From assembly GCF_001976145.1 (NCBI RefSeq), contig NZ_MOXD01000003.1, forward strand, positions 465,950 through 529,949: a stretch of DNA of 64,000 nucleotides, given 5' to 3'. This document shows positions 1 through 7,661 of this stretch, piece by piece; position 1 is the first letter of the stretch; each line of letters starts with the position of its first letter. Origin of the DNA: Serratia oryzae (GTDB taxonomy: Bacteria; Pseudomonadota; Gammaproteobacteria; Enterobacterales; Enterobacteriaceae). The position numbers and the translations under genes were made by a program. The notes under the pieces were generated by a model, which saw only the letters and a list, made by a program, of their open reading frames with translations, was not told the origin of the DNA and ran no database searches.

Positions 1-45
1 TCCCTTCCTTTTTAGTATTTTATATATCAGTCTAAAGATACAAGA

Positions 46-888
46 TCAGTCACAAGAAGTTAAATATAGATTAAGCATATATATCTTTCCACATATAGAA
101 CACGCTTTTTCAGCGTTTGGCTTAACCTCACTTTTCCAGAAATTAATTTTACCACCACAGTCCGTAGACTGACAAGTATAGCGATATTCTAGCGGGTTAT
201 ATGTTGTTTTTTCATTTTTCTTTGTTATGATTTTGTAGCTAGCTTTACAGGACGTATCACTGTTTTTATGAGGACACTCTATTTCATGTGCAACCTCACC
301 TCCTTTTATATTAATTATTTCATTTATAGGAGTTAGAACAACAATATCTTTTTTACACTCTGAACAGTTAAAAACTCCAGTACGAATAATATTAACATTT
401 CTTAAGCTTGAACTCATAACTGTTTTAATTTGAGATATGATTTTCTCAATGTCTAATTTCATTTTAGAAATTACTTTATCACCTTTCTGCAATTCGCTCA
501 AAGTTATTTGATGAAGGTACCCTCCTAACTTGTGATAATTCTTTTTTATGAATTTTTCATTTAACCTAGTTTCGGTTCCAAACTTAACCCACTTACCTGG
601 TTTATTGTCAGCATTATTTTTAGCAATACTAATTTCGACATCAGTCAATGAGTAAGGGTCTAAAGATAAAAAGTATTTTATTACTTGTGGTGGTTGCCAA
701 GAAAAATATGCAGAGTTATCAATTTTGCCCTTAGCTACTAACTTAGATAGTCGATGGTAAACTATGGACTCTATACACATTCTTAATTCTAGAGCGGCAT
801 ACTTTAGTCTTAAGTCGTCCTTACTATCAACGTGTTCACTTGCTTTCAAAAGACAAGTTTTAGCATCAGCCATGAAATCTTTAGCCAT
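46..888 (-). CDS. Hypothetical protein with two zinc-ribbon-like segments, element cargo
   Basis: I do not recognise a family for this 280-residue protein. The first ~160 residues are mostly helical-looking, and residues 30-47 recall the N-terminal helices of DUF4145/HEPN-like proteins, though no R-x4-6-H ribonuclease motif is visible. The C-terminal third carries cysteine pairs at C175/C178, C205/C214, C239/C244 and C263/C266, which fits two zinc ribbons for nucleic-acid or protein binding. It lies downstream of the replication gene, in the same direction, in DNA as AT-rich as the rest of the element. No signal peptide or membrane segment is visible. Defence or satellite cargo is a guess from position only. 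Confidence 0.6.
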   Translation of the reverse strand: MAKDFMADAKTCLLKASEHVDSKDDLRLKYAALELRMCIESIVYHRLSKLVAKGKIDNSAYFSWQPPQVIKYFLSLDPYSLTDVEISIAKNNADNKPGKWVKFGTETRLNEKFIKKNYHKLGGYLHQITLSELQKGDKVISKMKLDIEKIISQIKTVMSSSLRNVNIIRTGVFNCSECKKDIVVLTPINEIINIKGGEVAHEIECPHKNSDTSCKASYKIITKKNEKTTYNPLEYRYTCQSTDCGGKINFWKSEVKPNAEKACSICGKIYMLNLYLTSCD

Positions 889-1098
889 TTACGGAAACCC
901 CATGCAATCAGTAGTATCCCAAAAACCCCGTCAGACAGCCCCTATATTACAGACAACTATAGGTACAAACAACTACTGTGTCACAATGAGCAACGCAGAG
1001 CTAACCAACTATCTAGTAAGGAAGATTAGCTACTACAATATTGCAAGATTATAACTCAAACCCAGTTAATCTCGTTAATTAAACCGATATTAATCAAA

Positions 1099-4086
1099 TT
1101 ATTTAGCTTTGCCCTTCTTCTTAGCATCAACTGCATCTGCTAACCTCTGTTCCTCACTACGTCTATCAAATTCCAATCCAGTAAGTGAGTAATGAACTAC
1201 TTCAAACGCTCTTTTGCGTTCCCCGTTGGACTGTATCTTATCTGACCGGCCAAGACATACATAGCGATTGATTATTGCACTTGATCTTTTTTCCTTAACT
1301 ACAAAAGTGCCCAATGGGTCATCTATTATATTAAAGGAATTAGTAGACCCATTGGGCACTTTTTGGAGATCAGAACTCCAATTATCATTTTCAAGCATTG
1401 CATCCAAATCTCCTTGGTAGAACTCTTCGAGCACTTTCGCTGATACGAGTTTTGCGATACGCATTGCATCTTGGCTGAATAGATAATCTTTGTCCTTCAC
1501 ATGTAACAGAGAATTTTGTATTTCCTTGCAAACAAACTCACGAGATGATTTCCCTGTATCTATGTGTTTAATATCTTCCCATACCTTTTTAATGTAATCC
1601 TCTTTATTAATGATCTCTCCGATAACACGCCCTACATCTTGTTCTTTTAAACCTGAATCAATCATGCTTTGAACTACATCTTTAATATTGTCATATTCAG
1701 GACTATAATCAGTTCTTAAAGTGTTATCTTTAAAGTCATACGATAACTGCATTAAATCAGCATAGCGTTGTTTTTTATTTTTTTGTTTTGCTTCTTTCAC
1801 ATCTTTTTCAATCTGTTCTTTTTCAGCCGTTAGTTCATTTCTCCAAACAGGATAGAAAACATCGTAACCATATTCAATCATTCGAGCACTGAATATACCA
1901 AAATCATTAAATGCATTGTGTTGACGAACTAATTGACTACCGTAGTCAATAGTGCAGTAGTTCACTTTAAACTTACCATCTTTATAGTATACGGCGGCTT
2001 GTTGACTCTCATCACTATACTGATTAATATAACTCTTACGTTCTATATCAGTGGGTAATACATTTACATATTCGGTAAGGGCTTCGGCAAGTTTTTCAGC
2101 CTTTTCAACTCTAACTTTCACATTATCTTCTACTTTATCGCAACACATTTTAGAATCAATGTAGTATTTTACATTTTTAATAGATTCAATATTTCTAAAT
2201 CGATTACTAACTTGCTCAATGCGATCAGGATCTGTATCACCCCAGATAAAGACATCAATTTCATCATGGTTATCATATAGACTTAACCCCTCAATAATGC
2301 TGTTTGTCCCGATAATGCAATCATACTTTCCCATTATACCTGAGCTATACAGATTAATAACTTCAGGTTCATTTTTACGATCTGCATTCACTACAATATA
2401 ATTTTCCCCTGAAAGCTTACCGATTACTTCACCCAATTCCTTGTTATTGATTAAAACAATAACTTTGTTTTTTGTTTTACGTAGATCATTGAGTAAAGAA
2501 ACGTCCTTTGATTTACAGATATATGTTTGAATTTGTTTCTTTGCTTTACTTGGTTTACGTATACGATGAATTGTTTCAAAACTAAAACCACTAAAATACT
2601 CAGGGCGTATAGTTCCAGACATAAGAATAACGCGACGAAACATAGAACATGCATCAACTAACAAACGAATAGTTGAAGGCTTGTATCCATAATCCGCAAT
2701 CATTCCATGTGCCTCATCAATTACTAAATCCCAATTTTTACACTCTTCTGGATTTTTCATCATTTTTTTAATTTGATTCCAAGTAGTAATATTGTCATCC
2801 TGAATATTATTACTGCTGCCTGACTGCACGACTATTGAATTTAGCGGCACTACTAATTTAGTTCTTTTAAGTTTACCAAAATAGTGATTTTTCCCAGTTC
2901 CAACATCTGCAATAAGCAAATTCAAGCCATCTTTGAAGTTAATTTGATTAATAACATCAGAAAGATATTGATTAGGTTTCAACGTAATATCTGTATCATA
3001 CTTTTGTAAATACACATTTTCTTGTGTATAAGTTACACTTGGTTGCACTAATAAATTAAATTCAAACCCATAAGGTAAGTTCTTTCGTAAACCAATCGCA
3101 TGACCATACGAAGCATTTGCCATATTAGCCATATCTGAGCCTGTATGACGTGCACCCGGTCTACCTACTGCATTTAATACTTTAACCATCTCAACATAGT
3201 CTACACCAAAATCGAACAATCTATTAGCAAGAATGCGACGATCTTCATACTCCATAGATCCACGGTTATGTTCAATGATAGCATCCAAAATACGTCTAAT
3301 ATTACCATCATCGGGTTCGGTTTTTATAAAACCAACATTAAATAGACTATCCTGACTCTTTATTGGAACATATTTTATATTCTCGACATTAGATTGAACA
3401 TTCTGACTCTTCACTGGAACATATTCGATATTCTCCAAATCAAACAGCTCACCTTCATTATGAAACGCCACGAAATTATTTTTAAATTTTTCATTATAAG
3501 TCGGCAAGTATTGAATTTGTAAACTTTTACTAAATGAACTATCTGAATACCAAAATCTCTTGCGTAATGACTCTGAAAAATCGTTATACGCATCTGCACT
3601 AATAGGTCTTTTTAATGGTAGTATAACTCTAAATCGTTCCCCTTTCTTAATTCCTTGTCCACCAGAGGAATAGATAAGATACTCATAGTCTTTTAAATCA
3701 GTGCGAACGAATTCCATTGTAGCACCATCATCAATATCAAGAGCTATTGCGTAATGGTTAATGACATTGATATGGCTGCGACTTGCCCCTTTAACCATTT
3801 CTGCAAAAACTACGGCATCAAACTTTTCTTTTGCTTTCTCATATTCATCTTTATTACAAGCACTGAAAACATCCCATTTATCCTTATTTAATAAATATGC
3901 TACAAGATCTCCCCATGTCTCATTTAAATGCACTGTTGCTGCAATCTTCCGATTTTGTTTAGCTGCTTTTTCTTTTACCTCTTTTTTATCTGACGCATAT
4001 CTATTTTCAAAATAGGTGATTTTTATTTCTAAGTCATGATAAATACTTTTAGCATTTGAATTATATTTTTGATTTTTATTGTTCAT
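1099..4086 (-). CDS. Primase-like / SF2 helicase replication protein of the integrated element
   Basis: This 995-residue protein looks like the element's replication initiator. Residues ~110-200 resemble archaeo-eukaryotic primase-like domains (ALDIDDG at 115-121, RFRVILPL at 151-158, QYLP at 192-195). Residues ~385-640 are an SF2 helicase of the origin-binding type: P-loop ADVGTGKN at 393-400, DEAH at 457-460, SGT at 490-492, GTNSIIEGLSL at 593-603 and QVSNRFR at 625-631. Two positions are atypical: the P-loop ends in Asn rather than Thr/Ser, and the primase second motif (YSSGGQG) lacks the usual His. Two tandem ~17-residue repeats lie at 218-250. The start has a strong AAAGGAG site about 8 nt upstream. 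Family placement is by motif reading only. Confidence 0.75.
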   Translation of the reverse strand: MNNKNQKYNSNAKSIYHDLEIKITYFENRYASDKKEVKEKAAKQNRKIAATVHLNETWGDLVAYLLNKDKWDVFSACNKDEYEKAKEKFDAVVFAEMVKGASRSHINVINHYAIALDIDDGATMEFVRTDLKDYEYLIYSSGGQGIKKGERFRVILPLKRPISADAYNDFSESLRKRFWYSDSSFSKSLQIQYLPTYNEKFKNNFVAFHNEGELFDLENIEYVPVKSQNVQSNVENIKYVPIKSQDSLFNVGFIKTEPDDGNIRRILDAIIEHNRGSMEYEDRRILANRLFDFGVDYVEMVKVLNAVGRPGARHTGSDMANMANASYGHAIGLRKNLPYGFEFNLLVQPSVTYTQENVYLQKYDTDITLKPNQYLSDVINQINFKDGLNLLIADVGTGKNHYFGKLKRTKLVVPLNSIVVQSGSSNNIQDDNITTWNQIKKMMKNPEECKNWDLVIDEAHGMIADYGYKPSTIRLLVDACSMFRRVILMSGTIRPEYFSGFSFETIHRIRKPSKAKKQIQTYICKSKDVSLLNDLRKTKNKVIVLINNKELGEVIGKLSGENYIVVNADRKNEPEVINLYSSGIMGKYDCIIGTNSIIEGLSLYDNHDEIDVFIWGDTDPDRIEQVSNRFRNIESIKNVKYYIDSKMCCDKVEDNVKVRVEKAEKLAEALTEYVNVLPTDIERKSYINQYSDESQQAAVYYKDGKFKVNYCTIDYGSQLVRQHNAFNDFGIFSARMIEYGYDVFYPVWRNELTAEKEQIEKDVKEAKQKNKKQRYADLMQLSYDFKDNTLRTDYSPEYDNIKDVVQSMIDSGLKEQDVGRVIGEIINKEDYIKKVWEDIKHIDTGKSSREFVCKEIQNSLLHVKDKDYLFSQDAMRIAKLVSAKVLEEFYQGDLDAMLENDNWSSDLQKVPNGSTNSFNIIDDPLGTFVVKEKRSSAIINRYVCLGRSDKIQSNGERKRAFEVVHYSLTGLEFDRRSEEQRLADAVDAKKKGKAK

Positions 4087-4129
4087 CCTTGAACTCCTTT
4101 ATTAATTGAAGCATCCTGCTTCGGTTTAT

Positions 4130-4151
4130 TGCCAGTAAGTAACTACTGGCA
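4130..4151. promoter_or_regulatory. 22-bp palindrome between regulator and replication gene
   Basis: The sequence TGCCAGTA is followed by 6 bases and its exact complement TACTGGCA. It sits just after the stop of the ribbon-helix-helix gene and about 45 bases before the start of the replication gene. It could be an operator for that regulator or an RNA hairpin tuning translation of the replication protein. The arms are seen directly; the role is inferred. Confidence 0.5.
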
Positions 4152-4153
4152 TT

Positions 4154-4306
4154 TTACTTTACATCTAAAAATCTCATCTTATTAATAAGATATTGCACTC
4201 CTTCACTACGATTTTTTAAACCAGCATTAGACATCACTGAATCAATAAATTTTATCTGTGAATCAGATAATCTGACACCTAGTTGATATGTTTTCCTTTC
4301 TTTCAT
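4154..4306 (-). CDS. Small ribbon-helix-helix (CopG/Arc-like) regulator
   Basis: This 50-residue protein has the layout of a ribbon-helix-helix DNA-binding protein: a short strand (YQLGVRLS), a first helix (DSQIKFIDSVMSNAG) and a second helix beginning RSEGVQYLINK. Such proteins bind palindromes as dimers and control copy number or excision genes on plasmids and islands. An in-frame ATG 33 bases upstream would add 11 residues, but GAGGAA sits directly against the next in-frame ATG and is better spaced for the start chosen here. It precedes the large replication gene in the same direction, so autoregulation and control of replication are plausible. Confidence 0.65.
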   Translation of the reverse strand: MKERKTYQLGVRLSDSQIKFIDSVMSNAGLKNRSEGVQYLINKMRFLDVK

Positions 4307-4555
4307 ACTTGTTATCATTTCCTCAATAAAATAAAACATAAAAAAACCACAATTACTAATATGGTTTTAATTGAATAGACGGCAATCTACTTAACTAATA
4401 TATTTATCAAAATGTAGAGAGGAATACTGAGTTATAAATAGCTACAAATAATTACGCACTACTGAATATGAAAATTAATCAGATAAGTGAATTAATGGAA
4501 GAATGAAGTTTCGTGCAATATTAATTAATTCATTTAATGTGATACTTATTAATAA

Positions 4556-4705
4556 TTATTTTTTTTCGAGTTTTTTACTTTCCTTAAAGTCCTCTATAAT
4601 AACATTTAATGTCCTACTATTATTTTTACTTATTACAAAATTAGATGAAATTGAATTGATTTTACCTGAACCACAATCAGCTATAATTAGCTTAATTTTA
4701 TTCAT
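4556..4705 (-). CDS. Short ORF of 49 codons with a strong ribosome-binding site
   Basis: This reading frame encodes a 49-residue basic protein starting MNKIKLIIADCGSGKINSIS and ending in a lysine-rich tail. It is supported by AAAGGAG six to seven bases before the ATG and by sharing the direction of the neighbouring element genes. A longer frame on the opposite strand overlaps it but is low-complexity and hydrophobic with no usable ribosome-binding site. No family is recognised. In this position small proteins are often excisionases or regulators, but nothing in the sequence proves that. Confidence 0.5.
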   Translation of the reverse strand: MNKIKLIIADCGSGKINSISSNFVISKNNSRTLNVIIEDFKESKKLEKK

Positions 4706-4740
4706 ATACTTCTCCTTTATTATTTTCATATGAATTTATA

Positions 4741-5559
4741 ATTCCAGTTAGACACACCCACAGATATAAAAACAATCTTTAAGATGTCTTTTCAATCTCC
4801 AATATATTATTTAAAAGATAAATTTTAAATGGGTGAGTATTCTAAATTAAAGTTACTGTCTGGAAGGTTAGAAATAGTTTCTTGAACTTTACTATTATGC
4901 TATTATGACAAAGTATTTTACTACATTTATCAAACGCTCTATCTGTTACTGCTTATACTTATATTATACCACATTTTTTAAAATCGTAACAAAATATCTT
5001 GATTTTTTTTAAAGTTTACAAGTAATTCAGTAATTTAAATTTTAGGGGAAACTTATGCTCATGCAGTAACCCTCTCTTAAACGCTCTGTAAGCCCTATAC
5101 AGCGTGGAAGGGGTTAGGTATAAGATAAAAACCTCATAGTGCATGTTCTACTGGGAAATATCATTATACTTATATTATACCCGATTTTTTATAATCGTAA
5201 CAAAAATATTCTAATTTTTTTAATTACAACCAATTCAGTGAATCAAAATTGGTTAAATTAGAGTTCAACTTATGTTCATGTCAGTAACCCCCCATTTAAA
5301 CGCCTGTAAGCTTCTTTACAGCACATTTACGGATACTTGATAGGGAAGGAGTTAGGTAAAAGATAAAAAACCTCATAGTAAACGTTAAACGAATAAATTT
5401 AACCACTTTACCTCTTCATAAGTCATGCTAAAATCATGTAGAAATCGTGTATAACTACCCTGCTCTGCAAGATCGATGATTTCTATAATGCATTGATAAT
5501 ACTACTCATTTTTCGAACACTGTTCAGTACTAATGTAGTGCTTTTCAGTAGTTTCAGTT
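4741..5559. other. 820-bp gene-free AT-rich region of the element
   Basis: No credible reading frame was found on either strand. The region holds a diverged tandem duplication (listed separately) and is followed by the left arm of the inverted repeat around the integrase. Its place between integrase and regulatory genes suits a replication origin, integrase arm-binding sites or untranslated RNAs; none of these is demonstrated. Confidence 0.6.
4952..5388. repeat. Diverged tandem duplication, two copies of about 200 bp
   Basis: Copy one is roughly 4952-5147 and copy two roughly 5163-5388. In order they share ATACTTATATTATACC, an ATTTTTTA tract with ATCGTAACAAAA, AATTCAGT, AACTTATG(C/T)TCATG, CAGTAACCC, TTAAACGC, CTGTAAGC, TACAGC and a final GTTAGGTA..AGATAAAA..CCTCATAGT block. 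Gaps between blocks vary in length. The conserved blocks separated by drifting spacers look like selected sites rather than recent copying. Confidence 0.7.
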
Positions 5560-5662
5560 CTCATCGATGAGTGAGCAAGAACTGAAAGGTTGAATGCAAC
5601 TTAACACTCAACCTTTACTTTCAATGTGTTATCTAAAGTCTGACATCTTCATAGCGAATAAT
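5560..5662 (+). repeat. Left arm of a perfect 103-bp inverted repeat flanking the integrase
   Basis: This segment is the exact reverse complement of 6862-6964. It starts with the palindrome CTCATCGATGAG, contains a copy of the first codons of hisP and then the first 23 codons of the integrase gene, running on the + strand. Sequence outside the arm (5559 and lower) shows no similarity to hisM. Confidence 0.95.
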
Positions 5663-5696
5663 CATGATAATGCAGTCCTTGAGCTGCATTATCATG
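5663..5696 (-). terminator. Long hairpin over the integrase stop codon
   Basis: A 13-bp perfect stem (CATGATAATGCAG and its complement) encloses an 8-base loop. It covers the integrase stop codon and separates the gene from the left repeat arm. There is no following T-run, so it may act as an mRNA-stabilising hairpin or a block to readthrough rather than a classic terminator. Confidence 0.45.
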
Positions 5697-6930
5697 TAAG
5701 GTCAATGGCATTCTTCATTAATATAATCGGTTGTTTTCCTCTATATACAGTATCTGTAATAGTGCTATTGCTATGACCTAAGATGCTAAAACGCACATGA
5801 TCCGGTAAGTTTGGTAAATCTCTCAGCCTATCACTCATTCCGTAGCGATAATCATGTGGCGTGTGTTTTTCATTCAGCGAGTTATAAATTTTTGAAACAG
5901 CTCTTGATACGGTGTTATACACCTTCCAAGGGGAAGTGGGCTTCTCTTCCAAAATCCCCAATTCTATTAACTTCTTATGAATTGGGATCATACGAATGCT
6001 ACTACTGTTTTTAACCCTCTTATTATTCGAATCGTTTACACTGATACAGTTTATCTTTTGTCCTCTATCAGTAACGACAACATAATCCGCCTTTGTAAGC
6101 TGTGTAGTCTCAGTCACTCTCATACCCGTGTAATACAAAAGCTGTAACAGCCACCACAGCGGTGACTTGTATCCGGCTAATGCTAATGCCTGAGTGTGAA
6201 GTTCTAATGGCACAGACTGCTTAGTGCGTAAGTTTTTGGCATTTTTGTAACCCATGCCAGTAAAAGGGTTTTTAGAGAGATAATCACGTTTATCCACAGC
6301 AAAACTAAAAAATGCCGTTACTTTTTTGAACACTGACTGCCTCGACATCTCTGACGCATATTTTTTCTCTAATTCCTTTTTAAACCGAGCAACTGTGGAT
6401 TTAGTTACAGATTCAATGTCTGTGTCACCGTTCCAGTCTATAAAATACTTAAGGACAGCTTTGTTACTTTGCAACGTTAAAGGACGCCATTCTGTAGACA
6501 TGTCACCATACCATTCTTCAGCCACTAAGCTGATTTTTCGGCTCTGTGACTTCTCCAACAAGCGAGCTTCGGCAAGTTGAACTGATACAGGACCGCCCCA
6601 GTATAGATTCGAAGCATACATATGTAGCTCATGCTCAATACAACGGTCCCTTTCAAGTAAGAGTTGTTCTCTTATATCATTATAATCAATAAGTTGCCGT
6701 TTAAGGCGGAGGTAGACACTAAGCAGTACCTTAGAACGAATCGAAGCAGTTTGAAAATCTCGAGTTTTGAGGTCAAAGCGGATGAGTTTACTTTGATGTG
6801 ACTTTTGCCATATGTAGTAACCACGATTATTACATGAAAAATACATGATCATAGAGAATCCATTATTCGCTATGAAGATGTCAGACTTTAGATAACACAT
6901 TGAAAGTAAAGGTTGAGTGTTAAGTTGCAT
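5692..6930 (-). CDS. Tyrosine recombinase (phage-type integrase)
   Basis: The 412-residue protein has the catalytic layout of phage-type integrases: Arg271 in TGMRVTE, His359-x-x-Arg362 in PHDYRYG, His386 in LGHSN and the nucleophile Tyr396 in DTVYRG. A core-binding SAM-like domain spans about residues 130-225. It would excise, integrate or invert DNA. Its ATG directly follows the TGA that ends the 8-codon hisP remnant (TGAATG), with AAAGG supplied by hisP codons, so translation is probably coupled to the host his operon. A second possible start (6852, with GGA upstream) would give 386 residues and lie just outside the repeat arm. The coding DNA is far more AT-rich than hisM next door. Confidence 0.9.
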   Translation of the reverse strand: MQLNTQPLLSMCYLKSDIFIANNGFSMIMYFSCNNRGYYIWQKSHQSKLIRFDLKTRDFQTASIRSKVLLSVYLRLKRQLIDYNDIREQLLLERDRCIEHELHMYASNLYWGGPVSVQLAEARLLEKSQSRKISLVAEEWYGDMSTEWRPLTLQSNKAVLKYFIDWNGDTDIESVTKSTVARFKKELEKKYASEMSRQSVFKKVTAFFSFAVDKRDYLSKNPFTGMGYKNAKNLRTKQSVPLELHTQALALAGYKSPLWWLLQLLYYTGMRVTETTQLTKADYVVVTDRGQKINCISVNDSNNKRVKNSSSIRMIPIHKKLIELGILEEKPTSPWKVYNTVSRAVSKIYNSLNEKHTPHDYRYGMSDRLRDLPNLPDHVRFSILGHSNSTITDTVYRGKQPIILMKNAIDLT

Positions 6931-6964
6931 TCAACCTTTCAGTTCTTGCTCACTCATCGATGAG
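6862..6964 (-). repeat. Right arm of the 103-bp inverted repeat, overlapping the hisM-hisP junction
   Basis: This is the exact reverse complement of 5560-5662. It covers the integrase start, the 5' end of hisP and the last bases of hisM. The outer 12 bases, CTCATCGATGAG, are themselves a palindrome, so the arm edges are symmetrical. It presumably includes the chromosomal attachment core. Confidence 0.95.
6931..6957 (-). pseudogene. hisP: 5' remnant of hisP, cut at codon 8 by the element
   Basis: The ATG overlaps the hisM stop (ATGA), just as hisM overlaps hisQ, and the frame reads MSEQELKG before a TGA. In enterobacteria the ATPase gene hisP follows hisM directly. Here the reading frame leaves the chromosome after about seven codons and meets the integrase. 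The remaining ~250 codons must lie left of the window, if they survive. Without HisP the HisQM permease has no ATPase. Confidence 0.75.
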
Positions 6965-7661
6965 TTACGTGTGCCATCCAACGTTTCTCTGCCTTACGGA
7001 ACAGGCTGATCAACGTATAGGAGATAATCAGATACAACACCGCGGCAATGCCGAAGGCATAGAACGGTTGATAGGTTGCCGCGTTGATATCCCGGGCAAT
7101 CTTCAGCAGATCCGGCACCGTGGCGGTAAAGGCCAACGCCGTCGAATGCAGCATCAGAATGACTTCGTTGCTGTACGCAGGTAATGCGCTGCGCAGCGCC
7201 GAAGGCAAGATAATGCAGCGATACATTTTAAAGCGCGAAAAACCATAGGCATTGGCAGCTTCAATTTCCCCGTGCGGCACTGCGCGAATGGCTCCGGCGA
7301 AGATCTCGGTGGTATACGCGCAGGTGTTGAGCGTCAACGCCAGAATGGTGCAATTCAGCCCGCTGCGGAAAAATGCATTGAGGAACTCGGTCCCCCGTAC
7401 AATTTCCAGGCTGTACACGCCGGAATAAAACACCAGCAACTGCACATACAGCGGGGTACCACGGAAGATATAGGTGTAAAACCACACCGGCAGACGCAGC
7501 CAGGGAATAGAAGAAACCCGCGCCACCGCCATCGGGATCGCCATCAGCCCGCCCATCACCACCGATGAAATCAGCAGCCACAGCGTCACTGCCACCCCGG
7601 TAAAGCGATAGCCATCACTCCACAACAGTGATTGCCAATATTGATGCAGAATATCGATCAT
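6954..7661 (-). CDS. hisM: Histidine/lysine-arginine-ornithine ABC transporter permease HisM
   Basis: HisM pairs with HisQ to form the inner-membrane channel that takes up histidine delivered by HisJ or basic amino acids delivered by ArgT. The 235-residue sequence has several hydrophobic spans and the EAA loop near residues 125-145 (AVPHGEIEAANAYGFS), which contacts the ATPase. It closely follows the E. coli protein from the first residues (MIDILHQYWQSLLWSDGYRF) almost to the end; only the last five residues differ. Its start overlaps the hisQ stop by 4 bases. The gene is intact, but the hisP gene that should follow is interrupted, so the transporter may be non-functional here. Confidence 0.95.
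   Translation of the reverse strand: MIDILHQYWQSLLWSDGYRFTGVAVTLWLLISSVVMGGLMAIPMAVARVSSIPWLRLPVWFYTYIFRGTPLYVQLLVFYSGVYSLEIVRGTEFLNAFFRSGLNCTILALTLNTCAYTTEIFAGAIRAVPHGEIEAANAYGFSRFKMYRCIILPSALRSALPAYSNEVILMLHSTALAFTATVPDLLKIARDINAATYQPFYAFGIAAVLYLIISYTLISLFRKAEKRWMAHVTHR

Noticed and set aside
4503..4733. 76-codon + strand frame of hydrophobic residues in the element
   Set aside because: It is low-complexity, AT-rich, lacks a usable ribosome-binding site and overlaps the better supported 49-codon frame on the minus strand.
5594..5776. 60-codon + strand frame whose first 23 residues equal the integrase start
   Set aside because: It is the copy of the integrase 5' end in the left repeat arm that runs on into the antisense of the integrase 3' end; there is no independent sign of coding.
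6951..6966. Protelomerase-type hairpin telomere at the palindrome CTCATCGATGAG
   Set aside because: The palindrome is only 12 bp, much shorter than known telomere resolution sites, and the recombinase has the normal integrase motif set rather than protelomerase features.
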